Assembly (NCBI GenBank): GCA_028284905.1
Contig: JANQQU010000012.1
Coordinates: 62,001-126,000, forward strand
Direction: 5' to 3'
From: Calditrichia bacterium
GTDB lineage: Bacteria; Calditrichota; Calditrichia; RBG-13-44-9; J075
DNA: 64,000 bases
Shown here piece by piece: positions 19,264 through 29,164 of this stretch. How positions within the stretch are numbered: position 1 is the stretch's first letter; the number at the start of each line of letters is the position of its first letter. The position numbers and the translations under genes are program-made. The notes below the pieces were generated by a model. The model saw only the letters and a list, made by a program, of their open reading frames with translations, had not been told where the DNA came from and did not search any database.

Positions 19264-21066
19264 ATGATCAAAGGTTACAAGTTTATTTTTCTTGCATGCC
19301 TCATTTTTGTATCAATGTCATTTGATTTGCGGGCTCAGGATCCTGCTCCTGGTGAAAATGAATTTCGTCTCGCCGCTGTAAATCCGCGCGCAGGCGCTGG
19401 GGAAGATACCCTGACATCCGACGCCGGCCGTGGTATTCATGTTGCCCATGATCCGGATCTTGATGGCGACGGCTTTCCGGAAATTATCGTTACCGAGTAC
19501 ACTAATGGTGGACGCGTTTTTGTTTACGAAATGACCGGTGATAATACCATGGAATTCGTCTGGGCATCTCCCAAGCTGAGCGCAACGGGTCGCGGTGGTG
19601 GCGGCTCCACACCCCGGATGATTACTACTGGCGATTTCGACAATAATGGTATGCGGGAGATTATCTTCCCCATTGGCTATTTTGCCAGCGACAGTGCCGA
19701 AGCAGCAACGATGGGCATCTACTTTTTCGAACACACCGGTGCTGATAATGATTATGGTACAGCGCCCGCTTACAGACTACAGTATGAGAACATCGATCCG
19801 TTGTTTGTCGGACAAAATACCGGCCGGACCGAAAACGGACTGCGGGTGCAAGATATCGATGGTGATGGCCGCAGCGAATTGCTTTTCCCACCGCGCTCCT
19901 TCAACTTCGGTATTGCCAAGTTGTTTATTATGCAGGTGACATCCGGTACTTTCAGCGCACAAAATGCCGTTGTAGAAACTGAATATGTCTACGAAGAGAT
20001 GGTTTTAGCGTTGCCGCCAACCGATGGTTATGTACCTGTAAATACTGAGATTGCCGATGTTGATGGCGATAATTTCGACGAGATTATTGTTACCGGCTGG
20101 ACCAATATTTCCCAGGGCGCGGGCATTGGTTTTATTCAGATTGACGGTCCGGATACTTATACACCGGGCAGCGTGGTGCCATTGGCGACATTTAATGCTT
20201 TTAATGTAAAGTCCAGTCCGTTGTTTACCATGGTAAACGGTGAGCCGGTGATTTATCTGCCCGCCTCAAATGGTTCTACCAGCCGGATTTGGGTAATAGA
20301 TGGCATCATTTCCGATGCGTTTGTAACTCCCGCAAATATTTCTACAATTGCTTCCGGTATCGGACATTTTAGTATTGCTGCACTGGGCGATCAAGATCAT
20401 CCTACTGATGCTGTCGGCGACGGACTTGATCTTTATCTCTACGGCGGCGGCGGTCGTCTCCTCGACTTTGAGTATAGTGGTACTGGTGACGTGACCGATA
20501 GCTCGAACTACTCAGTCACTCAGCTTTACGATCTTGACGATCTGTATGACAGATTTGGTGGCCTTTTCAACGAAATCTATACCTATCCCGGTATGGATCT
20601 GGACAATGATGGTCTGCGGGATATTGTTGCCGGCTACAAAGGCTCCGGACTGGATACCCTCAGTGGCGTTGATGTCACCAAAAACGGTTTCCACATTTTC
20701 TTCTTTGAGTGGGGCGATTCCGCAACTTCAATCATTCCTTCCGTTGTTAGTGGTATTGATGATGGCTTTACCATTATCACCCCGGATGATTATGAGTTGG
20801 CTCAGAACTATCCGAATCCCTTCAACCCCTCAACCACTATTGAGTTTACCCTGCCGATTAATAAGGCCATCAGCCTGAAGGTGTATAACACGCTGGGGCA
20901 GGAAGTAAAAACCCTTATCAGTAGCCAGCCGTATGCTGCCGGTACTCATCAAACCCAATGGGATGGCAGCAATAATAATGGGCAACAGGTTGCCAGCGGG
21001 GTTTATATCTATCAACTGAAATTTGGTAACTTTACGAAATCCAAACGGATGACGTTGATTCGTTAA
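19264..21066 (+). CDS. secreted VCBS/FG-GAP-like protein with T9SS sorting domain
   Basis: 600 residues; signal peptide 1-24 (DLRAQ). Calcium-loop repeats include DPDLDGDGFPE, DFDNNGMRE, DIDGDGRSE, DVDGDNFDE and DLDNDGLRD, consistent with an Asp-rich beta-propeller. The C-terminal ~85 residues hold QNYPNPFNPSTTIEF and end KRMTLIR, a type A T9SS signal. An AAGGAGG site precedes ATG 19264. It is the first of three consecutive cargo genes on this strand. It resembles the - strand protein at 8743 in layout. No catalytic motif seen. Confidence 0.87.
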   Translation: MIKGYKFIFLACLIFVSMSFDLRAQDPAPGENEFRLAAVNPRAGAGEDTLTSDAGRGIHVAHDPDLDGDGFPEIIVTEYTNGGRVFVYEMTGDNTMEFVWASPKLSATGRGGGGSTPRMITTGDFDNNGMREIIFPIGYFASDSAEAATMGIYFFEHTGADNDYGTAPAYRLQYENIDPLFVGQNTGRTENGLRVQDIDGDGRSELLFPPRSFNFGIAKLFIMQVTSGTFSAQNAVVETEYVYEEMVLALPPTDGYVPVNTEIADVDGDNFDEIIVTGWTNISQGAGIGFIQIDGPDTYTPGSVVPLATFNAFNVKSSPLFTMVNGEPVIYLPASNGSTSRIWVIDGIISDAFVTPANISTIASGIGHFSIAALGDQDHPTDAVGDGLDLYLYGGGGRLLDFEYSGTGDVTDSSNYSVTQLYDLDDLYDRFGGLFNEIYTYPGMDLDNDGLRDIVAGYKGSGLDTLSGVDVTKNGFHIFFFEWGDSATSIIPSVVSGIDDGFTIITPDDYELAQNYPNPFNPSTTIEFTLPINKAISLKVYNTLGQEVKTLISSQPYAAGTHQTQWDGSNNNGQQVASGVYIYQLKFGNFTKSKRMTLIR

Positions 21067-21096
21067 CTTATTCTTTTATAGCAAGTTGTTAAGGTG

Positions 21097-21128
21097 CCCG
21101 CCGGTTTCGAGTTAAGGAGATCGGCGGG
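21097..21128 (+). other. intercistronic hairpin
   Basis: CCCGCCG and CGGCGGG pair across an 18-nt loop between two cargo genes. No T-run follows, so it is more likely an mRNA-stabilising hairpin or attenuator than a terminator. Confidence 0.4.
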
Positions 21129-21182
21129 TATCTTGTAACAAACCCCTAATAAAAGTTTATTGATAACAAAGGAGTCTAGAGT

Positions 21183-22682
21183 ATGAAAAAAATGTTATGG
21201 TTAATTGCCCTGGCGTTTCTGGCGTTTCAAATCCAGGGATTTGCACAACCGACCAATTATGCCGTGCAGTACACTGTTTTGGATGATGTCAATCACGGGC
21301 CTGGCACGCAAACTTCCAGTGTGGCAACGATCGGTCCCGATCGCTTTGTTGCCCTGCAGGCGGAAGATCCGGATGACAATGATATTTTTGCTGTCGTCAG
21401 TAATTACTTAGTCGGATTCTGGGATGCTGATTCCGTAAACGGCCGGGTGTTGTCCCCGATAAATGGTGCGCAGGCATTGCCAGCGTATGGCCGCGGAAAT
21501 GGACAGTTTACCAGCTGGGTTTCCGGCCTGGATCAAGTCCAGCTGCAAGGCGCCTGGCAAATTGCCAGTGGTGGCGCAGATAATTACATCTATGTGGCCA
21601 ATAATGACGATTTTCATAACATCCTCGTGTTTAACCTGACTGAAACAGGATTAGTAACCACCGATTTCCGGATGGAGACTGGTTCGGAAAACATTTTTGC
21701 CATCGAAGTAGATGACAATGGCTACGTTTATGTCTGTGATTATGAAGGTAATGATACCAAGACGAATGAAATTCGTATTTATGCCGGTGTTGGCGCGCCG
21801 AATACCACCTGGGGCGATTTTGGTGGCCATCAGGATGCCCCGGTAGCAACCGTAGATCTGCCGCCAGGAAAATATCAAGGATTGACGGTGAAAGGTGATG
21901 GGTCGCAGTTATTTGTCAGTGGTGTAGATACCTCAGTACCATTGCTAAATGGCAGAAAAATTTGGAAATTTAATGGTAGCCCCACTAGTGGATATACTCT
22001 GGACAATGGGTTTAGCTACGCAATGGATCCGAGTGATGTTAATACTATCGGAACTGGCACGCCAACCGTATTGGGCTTGGCTTATATGGCAAGTCCGCCG
22101 ACCTTGGTTGCAGCTGTAGATACCATTCTCCACGGTAGCGATGCCGGTGGATATTCTTATGGTCGCGTGTACACATTTAATCCGGCAAACGGCGCTCCCC
22201 GGGACACTATCGATATTGCCCAGTGGAATTTTGACCAGACCGGCGATTACAGCACCGGTTCAAATAACGGACGTGTTGGCGGATTTACCTCCGTCTGCGA
22301 TGTAGATGCAAATGCCGAAGAAAGCACTGTTTATACCCAGACTTATTTTGGTTGGACAGTCGAAAAGTGGAACTTTACCGGCGAAGTTAGCATTGATCCG
22401 GTCGCGGATGTTATTCCTACCCAATTTGAATTGCGGCAGAATTATCCGAATCCATTTAATCCGCAAACGACGATTGAATTCTCTGTTTTAGAGGCCAATG
22501 ATGTTGCCCTGGAAATTTACAATGTCCTCGGGCAAAGTGTCGCTGTCCTCGTGAATGAGCGTTTGGGCGTCGGCACCTATCAGGTGACCTTCGATGGCGC
22601 TAATCTGCCTTCCGGCGTTTATATCTACAAGCTGACTGCCGGTAACAACCAGGCATTCAAAAAGATGCTCTTAACCAAGTAA
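21183..22682 (+). CDS. secreted beta-propeller-like protein with T9SS sorting domain
   Basis: 499 residues; signal peptide 1-21 (IQGFAQ). The body has NHL/propeller-like strands (DNYIYVANNDD, IFAIEVDDNGYVYVCD, KYQGLTVKGDGSQLFVSG) and the tail has QNYPNPFNPQTTIEF, ALEIYNVLGQSVAVLV and a final KKMLLTK, a type A sorting domain. AAGGAG precedes ATG 21183. It lies between two other cargo genes, 116 and 89 bp away, probably co-transcribed. Likely surface or secreted binding protein; no enzymatic residues could be assigned. Confidence 0.85.
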   Translation: MKKMLWLIALAFLAFQIQGFAQPTNYAVQYTVLDDVNHGPGTQTSSVATIGPDRFVALQAEDPDDNDIFAVVSNYLVGFWDADSVNGRVLSPINGAQALPAYGRGNGQFTSWVSGLDQVQLQGAWQIASGGADNYIYVANNDDFHNILVFNLTETGLVTTDFRMETGSENIFAIEVDDNGYVYVCDYEGNDTKTNEIRIYAGVGAPNTTWGDFGGHQDAPVATVDLPPGKYQGLTVKGDGSQLFVSGVDTSVPLLNGRKIWKFNGSPTSGYTLDNGFSYAMDPSDVNTIGTGTPTVLGLAYMASPPTLVAAVDTILHGSDAGGYSYGRVYTFNPANGAPRDTIDIAQWNFDQTGDYSTGSNNGRVGGFTSVCDVDANAEESTVYTQTYFGWTVEKWNFTGEVSIDPVADVIPTQFELRQNYPNPFNPQTTIEFSVLEANDVALEIYNVLGQSVAVLVNERLGVGTYQVTFDGANLPSGVYIYKLTAGNNQAFKKMLLTK

Positions 22683-22716
22683 TTCCTGCCCTTACTCTGT
22701 TTTGCCTAATATTTTC

Positions 22717-22744
22717 GAAGCAGTCGCATTTATGCGGCTGCTTC
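22717..22744 (+). other. strong intercistronic hairpin
   Basis: GAAGCAGTCGCAT-TT-ATGCGGCTGCTTC, a 13-bp stem with one T-G wobble, between the second and third cargo genes. The T-run is missing (CAATTTC follows). It may be a weak terminator or a processing/stability element. Confidence 0.55.
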
Positions 22745-22771
22745 AATTTCTAATCAATTCCTGGAGGTGAT

Positions 22772-24451
22772 ATGAAAAGATTGTTTACCGGATCCATGGT
22801 TTTTGGTGTATTAACAGCTTTAATGCTCGTTTTGTCTACCAATAGTGTTCGGGCAGATGTTTTTGCCGGTTATCTAAAAATTCAAAACCCGGATGGTTCG
22901 CCGTTTGATGGGAATTTTTCTGATGGGACGGACGCTTCTCTCACATTTTACCTCAATGATGCGGCCACTTCAGTTGAAGTAGAAGTGCTTGATGCTGGCT
23001 CTGGCTCAGTGGTTGCCAACTTGTCCGGCGGGGCAATGAGTCGTGGTTTAAATAGCGTTGCCTGGGATGGCAGCGGCAGCGTTTCCGGTGGCCAATATAC
23101 TTTCCGGGTAACTGCGGAGCAAAATAATGCTTCTACCACGGAATGGACGATGTTTTGGGATTCTGGTCCCAATGATATTTATACCCGTGGTGTCGCCATA
23201 AACAACAATCAGGTCGATCCCAATTTTGGATTAATTTTTACCTCCAATGACGGCGGTCCGCTAAAAACGGGAATTAATATTTATAATCCCGATGGTAATC
23301 CCCATGATCCTTTTCTGGTAGCTGCGAGCATTCAAGATGGCGGTACGATAGATTATGGCACTGATGCACCCATTTTTGCGGTGATGGATTACGAAGGACG
23401 CCTTTATGTTTCCCTGAAAGATAAGGGACAGGTGCTTCGCATTAACCGGGATTTTTCCGCGGATACCCTGATTGATGGATTGACCTTTCCGAAAGGTCTT
23501 TACGTGGCCGGGGAAGGCGCTAACTTTACGATGTATGTCTGCGCGGACCAGCAAGTATTACGCGGGGTAATTGGAGAAGCCAATTCCTTTGATCCGAACA
23601 ATATGGAAGTTGTCGGGCAATATGCCGGATTTTATCCCCATCAGGTGATGCTCGATGATGATGGTGCGATGTATCTAACATTACGGGCAAGCAATAGTCT
23701 TGGCTCGGATGGCAAAGGTATTCGCAAATTCGATATTTCCGGCTCGCTACCCGTCGGTGATGACGATGCGTTATGGTTCCTCTTTGAAGACAAGACTTTT
23801 ATTGCCAATGATTTACTGTTGGACAGTGGTGACGATCCAAATTCTTCCGCAGATGATATCCTCTACTATTGCACCCGCGCCGGTGGTGGCTTTGACCAGG
23901 ACGGCGTTTGGCGAATCAGTGACATAAATTCTCCTTTTGCGGATACGGTACGGGTATTAACGGAAGATGCGCTTTATGGTTCGGATGAGAATATTAACTG
24001 GCGGGCCACAATTGATTTTGATGCTGCTGGCAATATCGTCCTGATGGAAAATTCCAATGAACATACATTTTTCCTGTCACCGCCAGGCGTCGGTGCAACA
24101 AACAGTTTTACCTCTACCAGCGCTGATACTGTAACAGTTGGCCCTACTGGTATCGAAGATGGTATTCAGCCCTACACGTATCGTCTGGAGAAAAATTATC
24201 CGAATCCGTTTAACCCCAGCACGACAATCAAATACTCCCTTGGCGCGGCCGGTTTTACCGAAGTAACGGTCTATAATATTCAGGGACAGATTGTCAATCG
24301 TCTGGTAAACGAGCAGCAGACGGCTGGCGATTACAGCGTGGTGTGGAACGGACGAAACAGCAACGGACAGCAGGTGACCAGTGGTGTTTATATCCTTAAT
24401 CTGCGCTCCGGGGATTTTGTCAAATCTCAGCGGATGACGTTCTTGAAATAA
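22772..24451 (+). CDS. secreted NHL/propeller-like protein with FlgD-like N-terminal and T9SS sorting domain
   Basis: 559 residues; signal peptide about 1-28. An N-terminal FlgD/FN3-like segment (VEVEVLDAGSGSVVANL ... NSVAWDG) precedes NHL-type propeller strands (FAVMDYEGRLYVSLKDKGQV, YPHQVMLDDDGAMYLTLR). The C-terminal sorting domain has KNYPNPFNPSTTIKY and ends QRMTFLK. The FlgD-like fold at both ends is notable, as T9SS domains themselves resemble it. CTGGAGGTG precedes ATG 22772. A terminator follows at 24511, closing the three-gene cargo unit. Confidence 0.85.
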   Translation: MKRLFTGSMVFGVLTALMLVLSTNSVRADVFAGYLKIQNPDGSPFDGNFSDGTDASLTFYLNDAATSVEVEVLDAGSGSVVANLSGGAMSRGLNSVAWDGSGSVSGGQYTFRVTAEQNNASTTEWTMFWDSGPNDIYTRGVAINNNQVDPNFGLIFTSNDGGPLKTGINIYNPDGNPHDPFLVAASIQDGGTIDYGTDAPIFAVMDYEGRLYVSLKDKGQVLRINRDFSADTLIDGLTFPKGLYVAGEGANFTMYVCADQQVLRGVIGEANSFDPNNMEVVGQYAGFYPHQVMLDDDGAMYLTLRASNSLGSDGKGIRKFDISGSLPVGDDDALWFLFEDKTFIANDLLLDSGDDPNSSADDILYYCTRAGGGFDQDGVWRISDINSPFADTVRVLTEDALYGSDENINWRATIDFDAAGNIVLMENSNEHTFFLSPPGVGATNSFTSTSADTVTVGPTGIEDGIQPYTYRLEKNYPNPFNPSTTIKYSLGAAGFTEVTVYNIQGQIVNRLVNEQQTAGDYSVVWNGRNSNGQQVTSGVYILNLRSGDFVKSQRMTFLK

Positions 24452-24510
24452 AGATTAAAGAAGTTCAGAGTTCAGTTTTCAAAGTTCAGAGTTGTAATTT
24501 GTTTGAAAAA

Positions 24511-24545
24511 AATAAACCCCGACATTTTGCCGGGGTTTATTTTTC
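24511..24545 (+). terminator. rho-independent terminator of the cargo operon
   Basis: ATAAACCCCG-loop-CGGGGTTTAT followed by TTTT. The A-rich left flank means it could also work for the convergent gene at 24656. A second hairpin, GCCCAGGAC-GACA-GTCCAGGGC (24624-24645), lies just before that gene's stop. Confidence 0.9.
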
Positions 24546-24655
24546 TAACTTATGTTACGTATCTACTATGTTATTAATAATTTACCCACCCAACCCTAAA
24601 GCCCGGAAGGGCCATCCAAAATAGCCCAGGACGACAGTCCAGGGCGGGTACGTCG

Positions 24656-25183
24656 TTATTTGCTCAATACATCATAAAACAGTAAAATAACGCCATTATC
24701 ATAAATTTTCTGATCCTTTAGTTTCAGCGAAGTGGTAGGAATATCCGCATGAAACATTGGGATGCCTTTTCCGAAAACAACCGGATTCAGCTTCAGGATA
24801 ATTTCATCGATGAGGCCGGCGTTAAAGATTTGCGTGGCCAGTCCACCACCACCGCAAAGCCAGATCGGTTTACCTTCCTGGCTCTTCAAATCTTTTACTG
24901 TTTCGAGCATGTCGTCCCGTACCAGGGTGACATTCTCATCCGGGCTCTCTGTTAATGAATGGGAAAAAACATATTGCTCCAACATCGGGTAGGGATTGGT
25001 GACCTCCATATCCAATGCGACCTGGTAGGTTTTCCGTCCCATCAATACCGTGCTGAACCAACTATATGAATCGAGGAAATCCTGGACATGATCTCCTTCG
25101 GCGACGAATCCATCCCAACTGCCATCTTCATGGGAAATGAATCCGTCTATCGTTGTGGCTACGTAATATTTTAATTTTCTCAT
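24656..25183 (-). CDS. dihydrofolate reductase/RibD-C family protein
   Basis: 175 residues from ATG 25183, which follows GGAAAGG; the open frame upstream to 25276 has no leader character. The RibD C-terminal/DHFR-like fold is shown by KYYVATTIDGFIS at the start, VLMGRKTYQVAL (about 45-56) and KPIWLCGGGGLATQIFNAGLIDE (about 108-130), the NADPH-binding GGG segment. Members reduce pteridine- or flavin-precursor-like substrates with NADPH, but most stand-alone members have no known substrate. It stands alone between two large secreted-protein genes. Confidence 0.85.
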   Translation of the reverse strand: MRKLKYYVATTIDGFISHEDGSWDGFVAEGDHVQDFLDSYSWFSTVLMGRKTYQVALDMEVTNPYPMLEQYVFSHSLTESPDENVTLVRDDMLETVKDLKSQEGKPIWLCGGGGLATQIFNAGLIDEIILKLNPVVFGKGIPMFHADIPTTSLKLKDQKIYDNGVILLFYDVLSK

Positions 25184-25283
25184 ATTTGACCTTTCCGGCG
25201 GATGTCGCCGTTGGCGATTTCCTGCCTGCATACTGTAATGCCTTCGGCATATGTTCGGATATCCGATAACGAACAACGAACAA

Positions 25284-28200
25284 CTACTTCAACAGGATCA
25301 TCTTTCTTACCTCCCGATAATGATTGACTTTAATTTGATAGAAATAGATACCACTACCGACGCGTTCGCCGAGGTTATTGGTGGCATTCCATTCTTCGCT
25401 ATAACTGCCGGCTGCCCGGTTTTCATTCACCAGGGTTTTAATGAGTCGCCCATTGATATCATAAATCAGTAATTCGACGAATCCGAAGTCCGACAGTCGA
25501 AATCCAATATTTGTACTGGGATTGAAGGGATTCGGATAATTCTGGGCGAGCAGATAATCGCCGGGCACTCCGTTAAGCGGATCATCGATTGCCGTGGTCG
25601 AATCCTCCACGACGGAGATCGTTTGATTGACGGAAACATTACCCAGTCGATTGACCTTGCCGGAGGGCCACTGTACAATCAATGAATCGACAATGGAAGC
25701 GCTTCCCAGGCCAAAATGAGCATGGGGGCTGTTTTGCGCGGCAAAATTCGATTGTGAGGAAATTTCCCGTAATTGCCAGGTCGATGTGCCGGAAGGGCGG
25801 CTTTGTAAACGCACTTTCGCGCCAAATCCGTTAGCATTCGATAATGTGCCTCGTAGGAAAACTTTCAGCCAGTTATTGCTAAAGCTATTATTGATGAATA
25901 ATTGATTGCCATCGCTTTCGGAAAGCAGGGCAACGGCAATATCGAGGTCGCCGTCATTGTCGATGTCTGCAGTGCTGATGGCATTGCTGGAGGTTGGATT
26001 GCTATTGAAACCGGGAATTTCAACCCGGGAAAAAGTTTTGTCCCCATTGTTTAAATAAAAGCTGTTGGTTGCCTCGTTGGAGACAATCAGGTCGAGGTCG
26101 CCGTCATTATCAAGGTCTGCCCAGGTGCCACTGCGGGAAGTAAATGCATCGCTGGTTGGAACGCTATTGCTGATTTTTGTGAAGGTGCCATCGCCATTGT
26201 TCTCATAAAAGAAATTAAAGCTGAAATTTGCGACAAAAAGATCAGGATCGCCATCATTGTCATAATCGCCCCAGCTGCCGGAGAGGGAGATCGCCGCATC
26301 GGTAACTATCGGACTGTTAGTTACCGCGGTAAAGGTGCCGTTGCCATTGTTGTGGTATAAATCGTTCGTCTGGGAATTCGCGACAAACAAGTCGACAAAT
26401 CCATCATTGTCATAATCTGCCCAGACGGCACCGAAAGCATTGCGAGCGTCCGTGGCAATGGCCCCACTGGTTATTTTGCTAAAGCTGCCGCCATCATTGT
26501 GATAAATAAAATTGGCGCTGTTGGAGCCATTGGCAGCTAATAAATCCAGCCATCCATCATTGTCATAATCCGCCCAGCTGCCGGAAAGGGTGTTGCCGCC
26601 CTCGTTTGCTGGCAAGGCAACGGTATTACTGCTGAATGTGCCGTCGCCATTATTCATGTAAAGCCGATTGTTTTGCCCATTCACATTGGCAACGAACAGA
26701 TCGGGATAATTGTCGCGGTTATAATCGCCCCAGACAGCGCCGAAAGAATCATCAGCATCGTTGGCGATAGTGCCGCTGGTGATTTCCGTAAAGGTGCCAT
26801 TGCCATTGTTGCGATAGAGTTGATTCCGTTTGTTGGATGCGTTGGTGACGTAAAGATCTACCGATCCATCATTGTCATAATCCATCCAACTGGTGCCGGT
26901 GGAGGGAAACTGCGGGTCGCCGATGACGATAGCCGATAGACTGAATAGTGCGAAGTTTTCACTATAAAACAATCGGGGATTTTTAGCTGCAGTCCGCTGA
27001 GTGCCGTCACTGGCATCCGCAGACCAGTAGATCGCATGATTGGGTGGAATTACCCCGCGACTGACTGCGAAAGAAGTATCGCTGATGTTGCTAAAGCTGG
27101 TGTCCCGATAACTATTGCTCAGGAGATCTTTTAAGGTAAGAAAAAGGGAGTAGCTGAGCGTTTCGCCATCGCTATCGGCAGCATTTTCCCAGCGAAAAAT
27201 AACGTCATCATTACCAGCGGCAAGGGTATCGCCATCTGCCGGGCTCAGCAACGCAAAAGTGGTGGGGCGATGATTAAGGCTGCTGCCTTCGATCATGGTA
27301 ATCTCCTGATCGATATCCTGGACATCATATAATTTATCCACAACGCCGTTTGGCCAGTAGAAGATAATGGAGTCTACGCTAGTTGCAGTGCCCAGTCCAA
27401 AGTGCGCCATCAGATCGAGGTTTTGGGAGCAGAAACTATCGCCGGCGCGAATCGCCCGCAATTGCCGTTGAGTGCCGATAAAAAGCTCAATGCGTGTCCC
27501 TACACCGTGATAATTATTGCTAATACCACGGCAGCGCAATCGTAACCAGTGGTTGCTGCCGCCGTCGTTCATCAATAGTTTATTTTCCGGGGCACCGGCG
27601 GTGAAAATATCGATCCAGCCGTCGTTGTCCAGATCTGCAACAGAAACGGTGCGATGATTATTGGCGGGGATGCCGGCAGCGGCAGCGATATCGCTGTAAG
27701 TGCCATCGCCATTATTACGGAAAAGGCGGTCGGGATGATCGACGTTGGTGACGTATAAATCTTCCCAGCCGTCATTGTCGAAATCCGCGACAGACGCGCC
27801 AAAGCTGTTTTCATCGAGTGCGCCAACGCCGGCAAAGCTGGCCATATTGGTAAAGGTATTGTCGCCGTTATTGCGATAGAGGCGATTATCGCCAGGCCGG
27901 GGATCGTGCACGGAATTGGTGACAAAGATGTCGAAATCATTATCTGCATCGTAATCGGTCATCAGTACCGCCCAGCCGGCAAGAGAATCTGCCGTGCCGG
28001 AAGCCTGCCCGATATTGGTAAAGGTTTCATCCCCATTGTTCAGCAGCAGGTGGTTGATTGAACGCAGTGGATCATTGGGATGACAGGTGGCGATGTATGC
28101 GTCCGGGTAGCCGTCATTGTTGATATCTCCCCAGGAAACCCCGTAGGAATTACCGATGGTCTGTACACCGGCAGCAATGCTGATATCTTCAAAACTGATC

Positions 28201-28730
28201 CGGTCAATATTTTTGAAGAGCTGATTGGGACCGACGTCGTTCACGATGAAAAAATCCAGTTTGCCATCGAGGTTAAAATCGTCCCAGGCTGCGCCCTGCG
28301 CGAGGGTGAGGATATCGACATTTGCTTCATCATTCACCAACTCAAACATGCCGCTGCGGCGATTTTTATAGAGCAAGCTGGGCTCGGAAAGATCTTCGAA
28401 GAGGATATCGAGATAGCCATCATCATTATAATCGCCGAAGGCCGCGCCCCACATGTTTTCCCCTTCATCGATGTCCAGGCGTTCAAGAACGTCCAGAAAG
28501 GTACCGTCTCCCTGGTTGAGATAGAGTCTGCCGGGATCACGAAAGTTAGCGTGATAGAGATCCACCAGCCCGTCGTTATTAAAATCTGCCGCACTGCTAC
28601 CCCGCTGCCCAACGCGATTGCCGGGAGGGTCGATAGGGGAAAGCAGCCCGGATACATCAGTAAATGTTTGCGCAAACAGCAGCGTAGTTGCAGAAAATAA
28701 AAAAATGAAAAGTAGGAGTATTTTGTTCAT
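25284..28730 (-). CDS. giant FG-GAP/VCBS protein with two ASPIC/UnbV modules and T9SS sorting domain
   Basis: 1148 residues; signal peptide 1-20 (LLFAQ). Two full cycles are visible: an N-terminal block of VCBS repeats (DFNNDGLVDL, DYNDDGYLDI and others) ending in an ASPIC/UnbV domain (NHWLRLRCRG ... AHFGLGTATSVDSI), a linker with an FN3-like segment around 490-600, then a second VCBS block and a second ASPIC/UnbV domain (NNWLKVFLRG ... AHFGLGSASIVDSL). The end is QNYPNPFNPSTNIGF ... RKMILLK. ASPIC/UnbV domains accompany integrin-alpha-like propellers in secreted proteins. It was probably built by an internal duplication. Adhesion or binding role inferred. Confidence 0.9.
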   Translation of the reverse strand: MNKILLLFIFLFSATTLLFAQTFTDVSGLLSPIDPPGNRVGQRGSSAADFNNDGLVDLYHANFRDPGRLYLNQGDGTFLDVLERLDIDEGENMWGAAFGDYNDDGYLDILFEDLSEPSLLYKNRRSGMFELVNDEANVDILTLAQGAAWDDFNLDGKLDFFIVNDVGPNQLFKNIDRISFEDISIAAGVQTIGNSYGVSWGDINNDGYPDAYIATCHPNDPLRSINHLLLNNGDETFTNIGQASGTADSLAGWAVLMTDYDADNDFDIFVTNSVHDPRPGDNRLYRNNGDNTFTNMASFAGVGALDENSFGASVADFDNDGWEDLYVTNVDHPDRLFRNNGDGTYSDIAAAAGIPANNHRTVSVADLDNDGWIDIFTAGAPENKLLMNDGGSNHWLRLRCRGISNNYHGVGTRIELFIGTQRQLRAIRAGDSFCSQNLDLMAHFGLGTATSVDSIIFYWPNGVVDKLYDVQDIDQEITMIEGSSLNHRPTTFALLSPADGDTLAAGNDDVIFRWENAADSDGETLSYSLFLTLKDLLSNSYRDTSFSNISDTSFAVSRGVIPPNHAIYWSADASDGTQRTAAKNPRLFYSENFALFSLSAIVIGDPQFPSTGTSWMDYDNDGSVDLYVTNASNKRNQLYRNNGNGTFTEITSGTIANDADDSFGAVWGDYNRDNYPDLFVANVNGQNNRLYMNNGDGTFSSNTVALPANEGGNTLSGSWADYDNDGWLDLLAANGSNSANFIYHNDGGSFSKITSGAIATDARNAFGAVWADYDNDGFVDLFVANSQTNDLYHNNGNGTFTAVTNSPIVTDAAISLSGSWGDYDNDGDPDLFVANFSFNFFYENNGDGTFTKISNSVPTSDAFTSRSGTWADLDNDGDLDLIVSNEATNSFYLNNGDKTFSRVEIPGFNSNPTSSNAISTADIDNDGDLDIAVALLSESDGNQLFINNSFSNNWLKVFLRGTLSNANGFGAKVRLQSRPSGTSTWQLREISSQSNFAAQNSPHAHFGLGSASIVDSLIVQWPSGKVNRLGNVSVNQTISVVEDSTTAIDDPLNGVPGDYLLAQNYPNPFNPSTNIGFRLSDFGFVELLIYDINGRLIKTLVNENRAAGSYSEEWNATNNLGERVGSGIYFYQIKVNHYREVRKMILLK

Positions 28731-29164
28731 AATGTGCTCAACCTGATAAAAGTAGTTTTGAACTTTTGTTAATTAATGTTTTAGCCACGGATTTCACTGA
28801 TAGACACGGATAACAGATGTTACACGCTTGACCATTATGACATGCCGCTGAGACTAAAAAACAATGACAACATTCATCAATCAATATAAATAATACCCTA
28901 CCTGGGCGGCAGGGCAAACTTTAAACCTGCATAATCAAATAGCTCCGATAGGAGTGAAATATTTATAGCGTTATGATTCAAATTTATTCAATAGAGCGCC
29001 AGCGGTGCGAAATATTAAATACGAGCATAATCAGTGAAAAATTCAACCAGACGCTAAACCAAATCCGTGTTTACCTGTGTGAATCTGTGGCTAATTTTCA
29101 ATAATTTCAAACATTAATGATATCGAAGATTTTAGAAAAGAACTGTAACTTTAGGCACCTTAAC
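28731..29164. other. 434-bp intergenic region with inverted CCACGGAT words and a CTCCGATAGGAG repeat
   Basis: TTAGCCACGGATTTCACTGA at 28781 onward and its inverse AAATCCGTGT...CTGTGGCTA at 29061-29093 flank the segment. Inside, AGCTCCGATAGGAGTGAAAT (about 28949-28968) belongs to the same hairpin family as the repeats near 53.0 kb. No gene seen. Confidence 0.7.
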
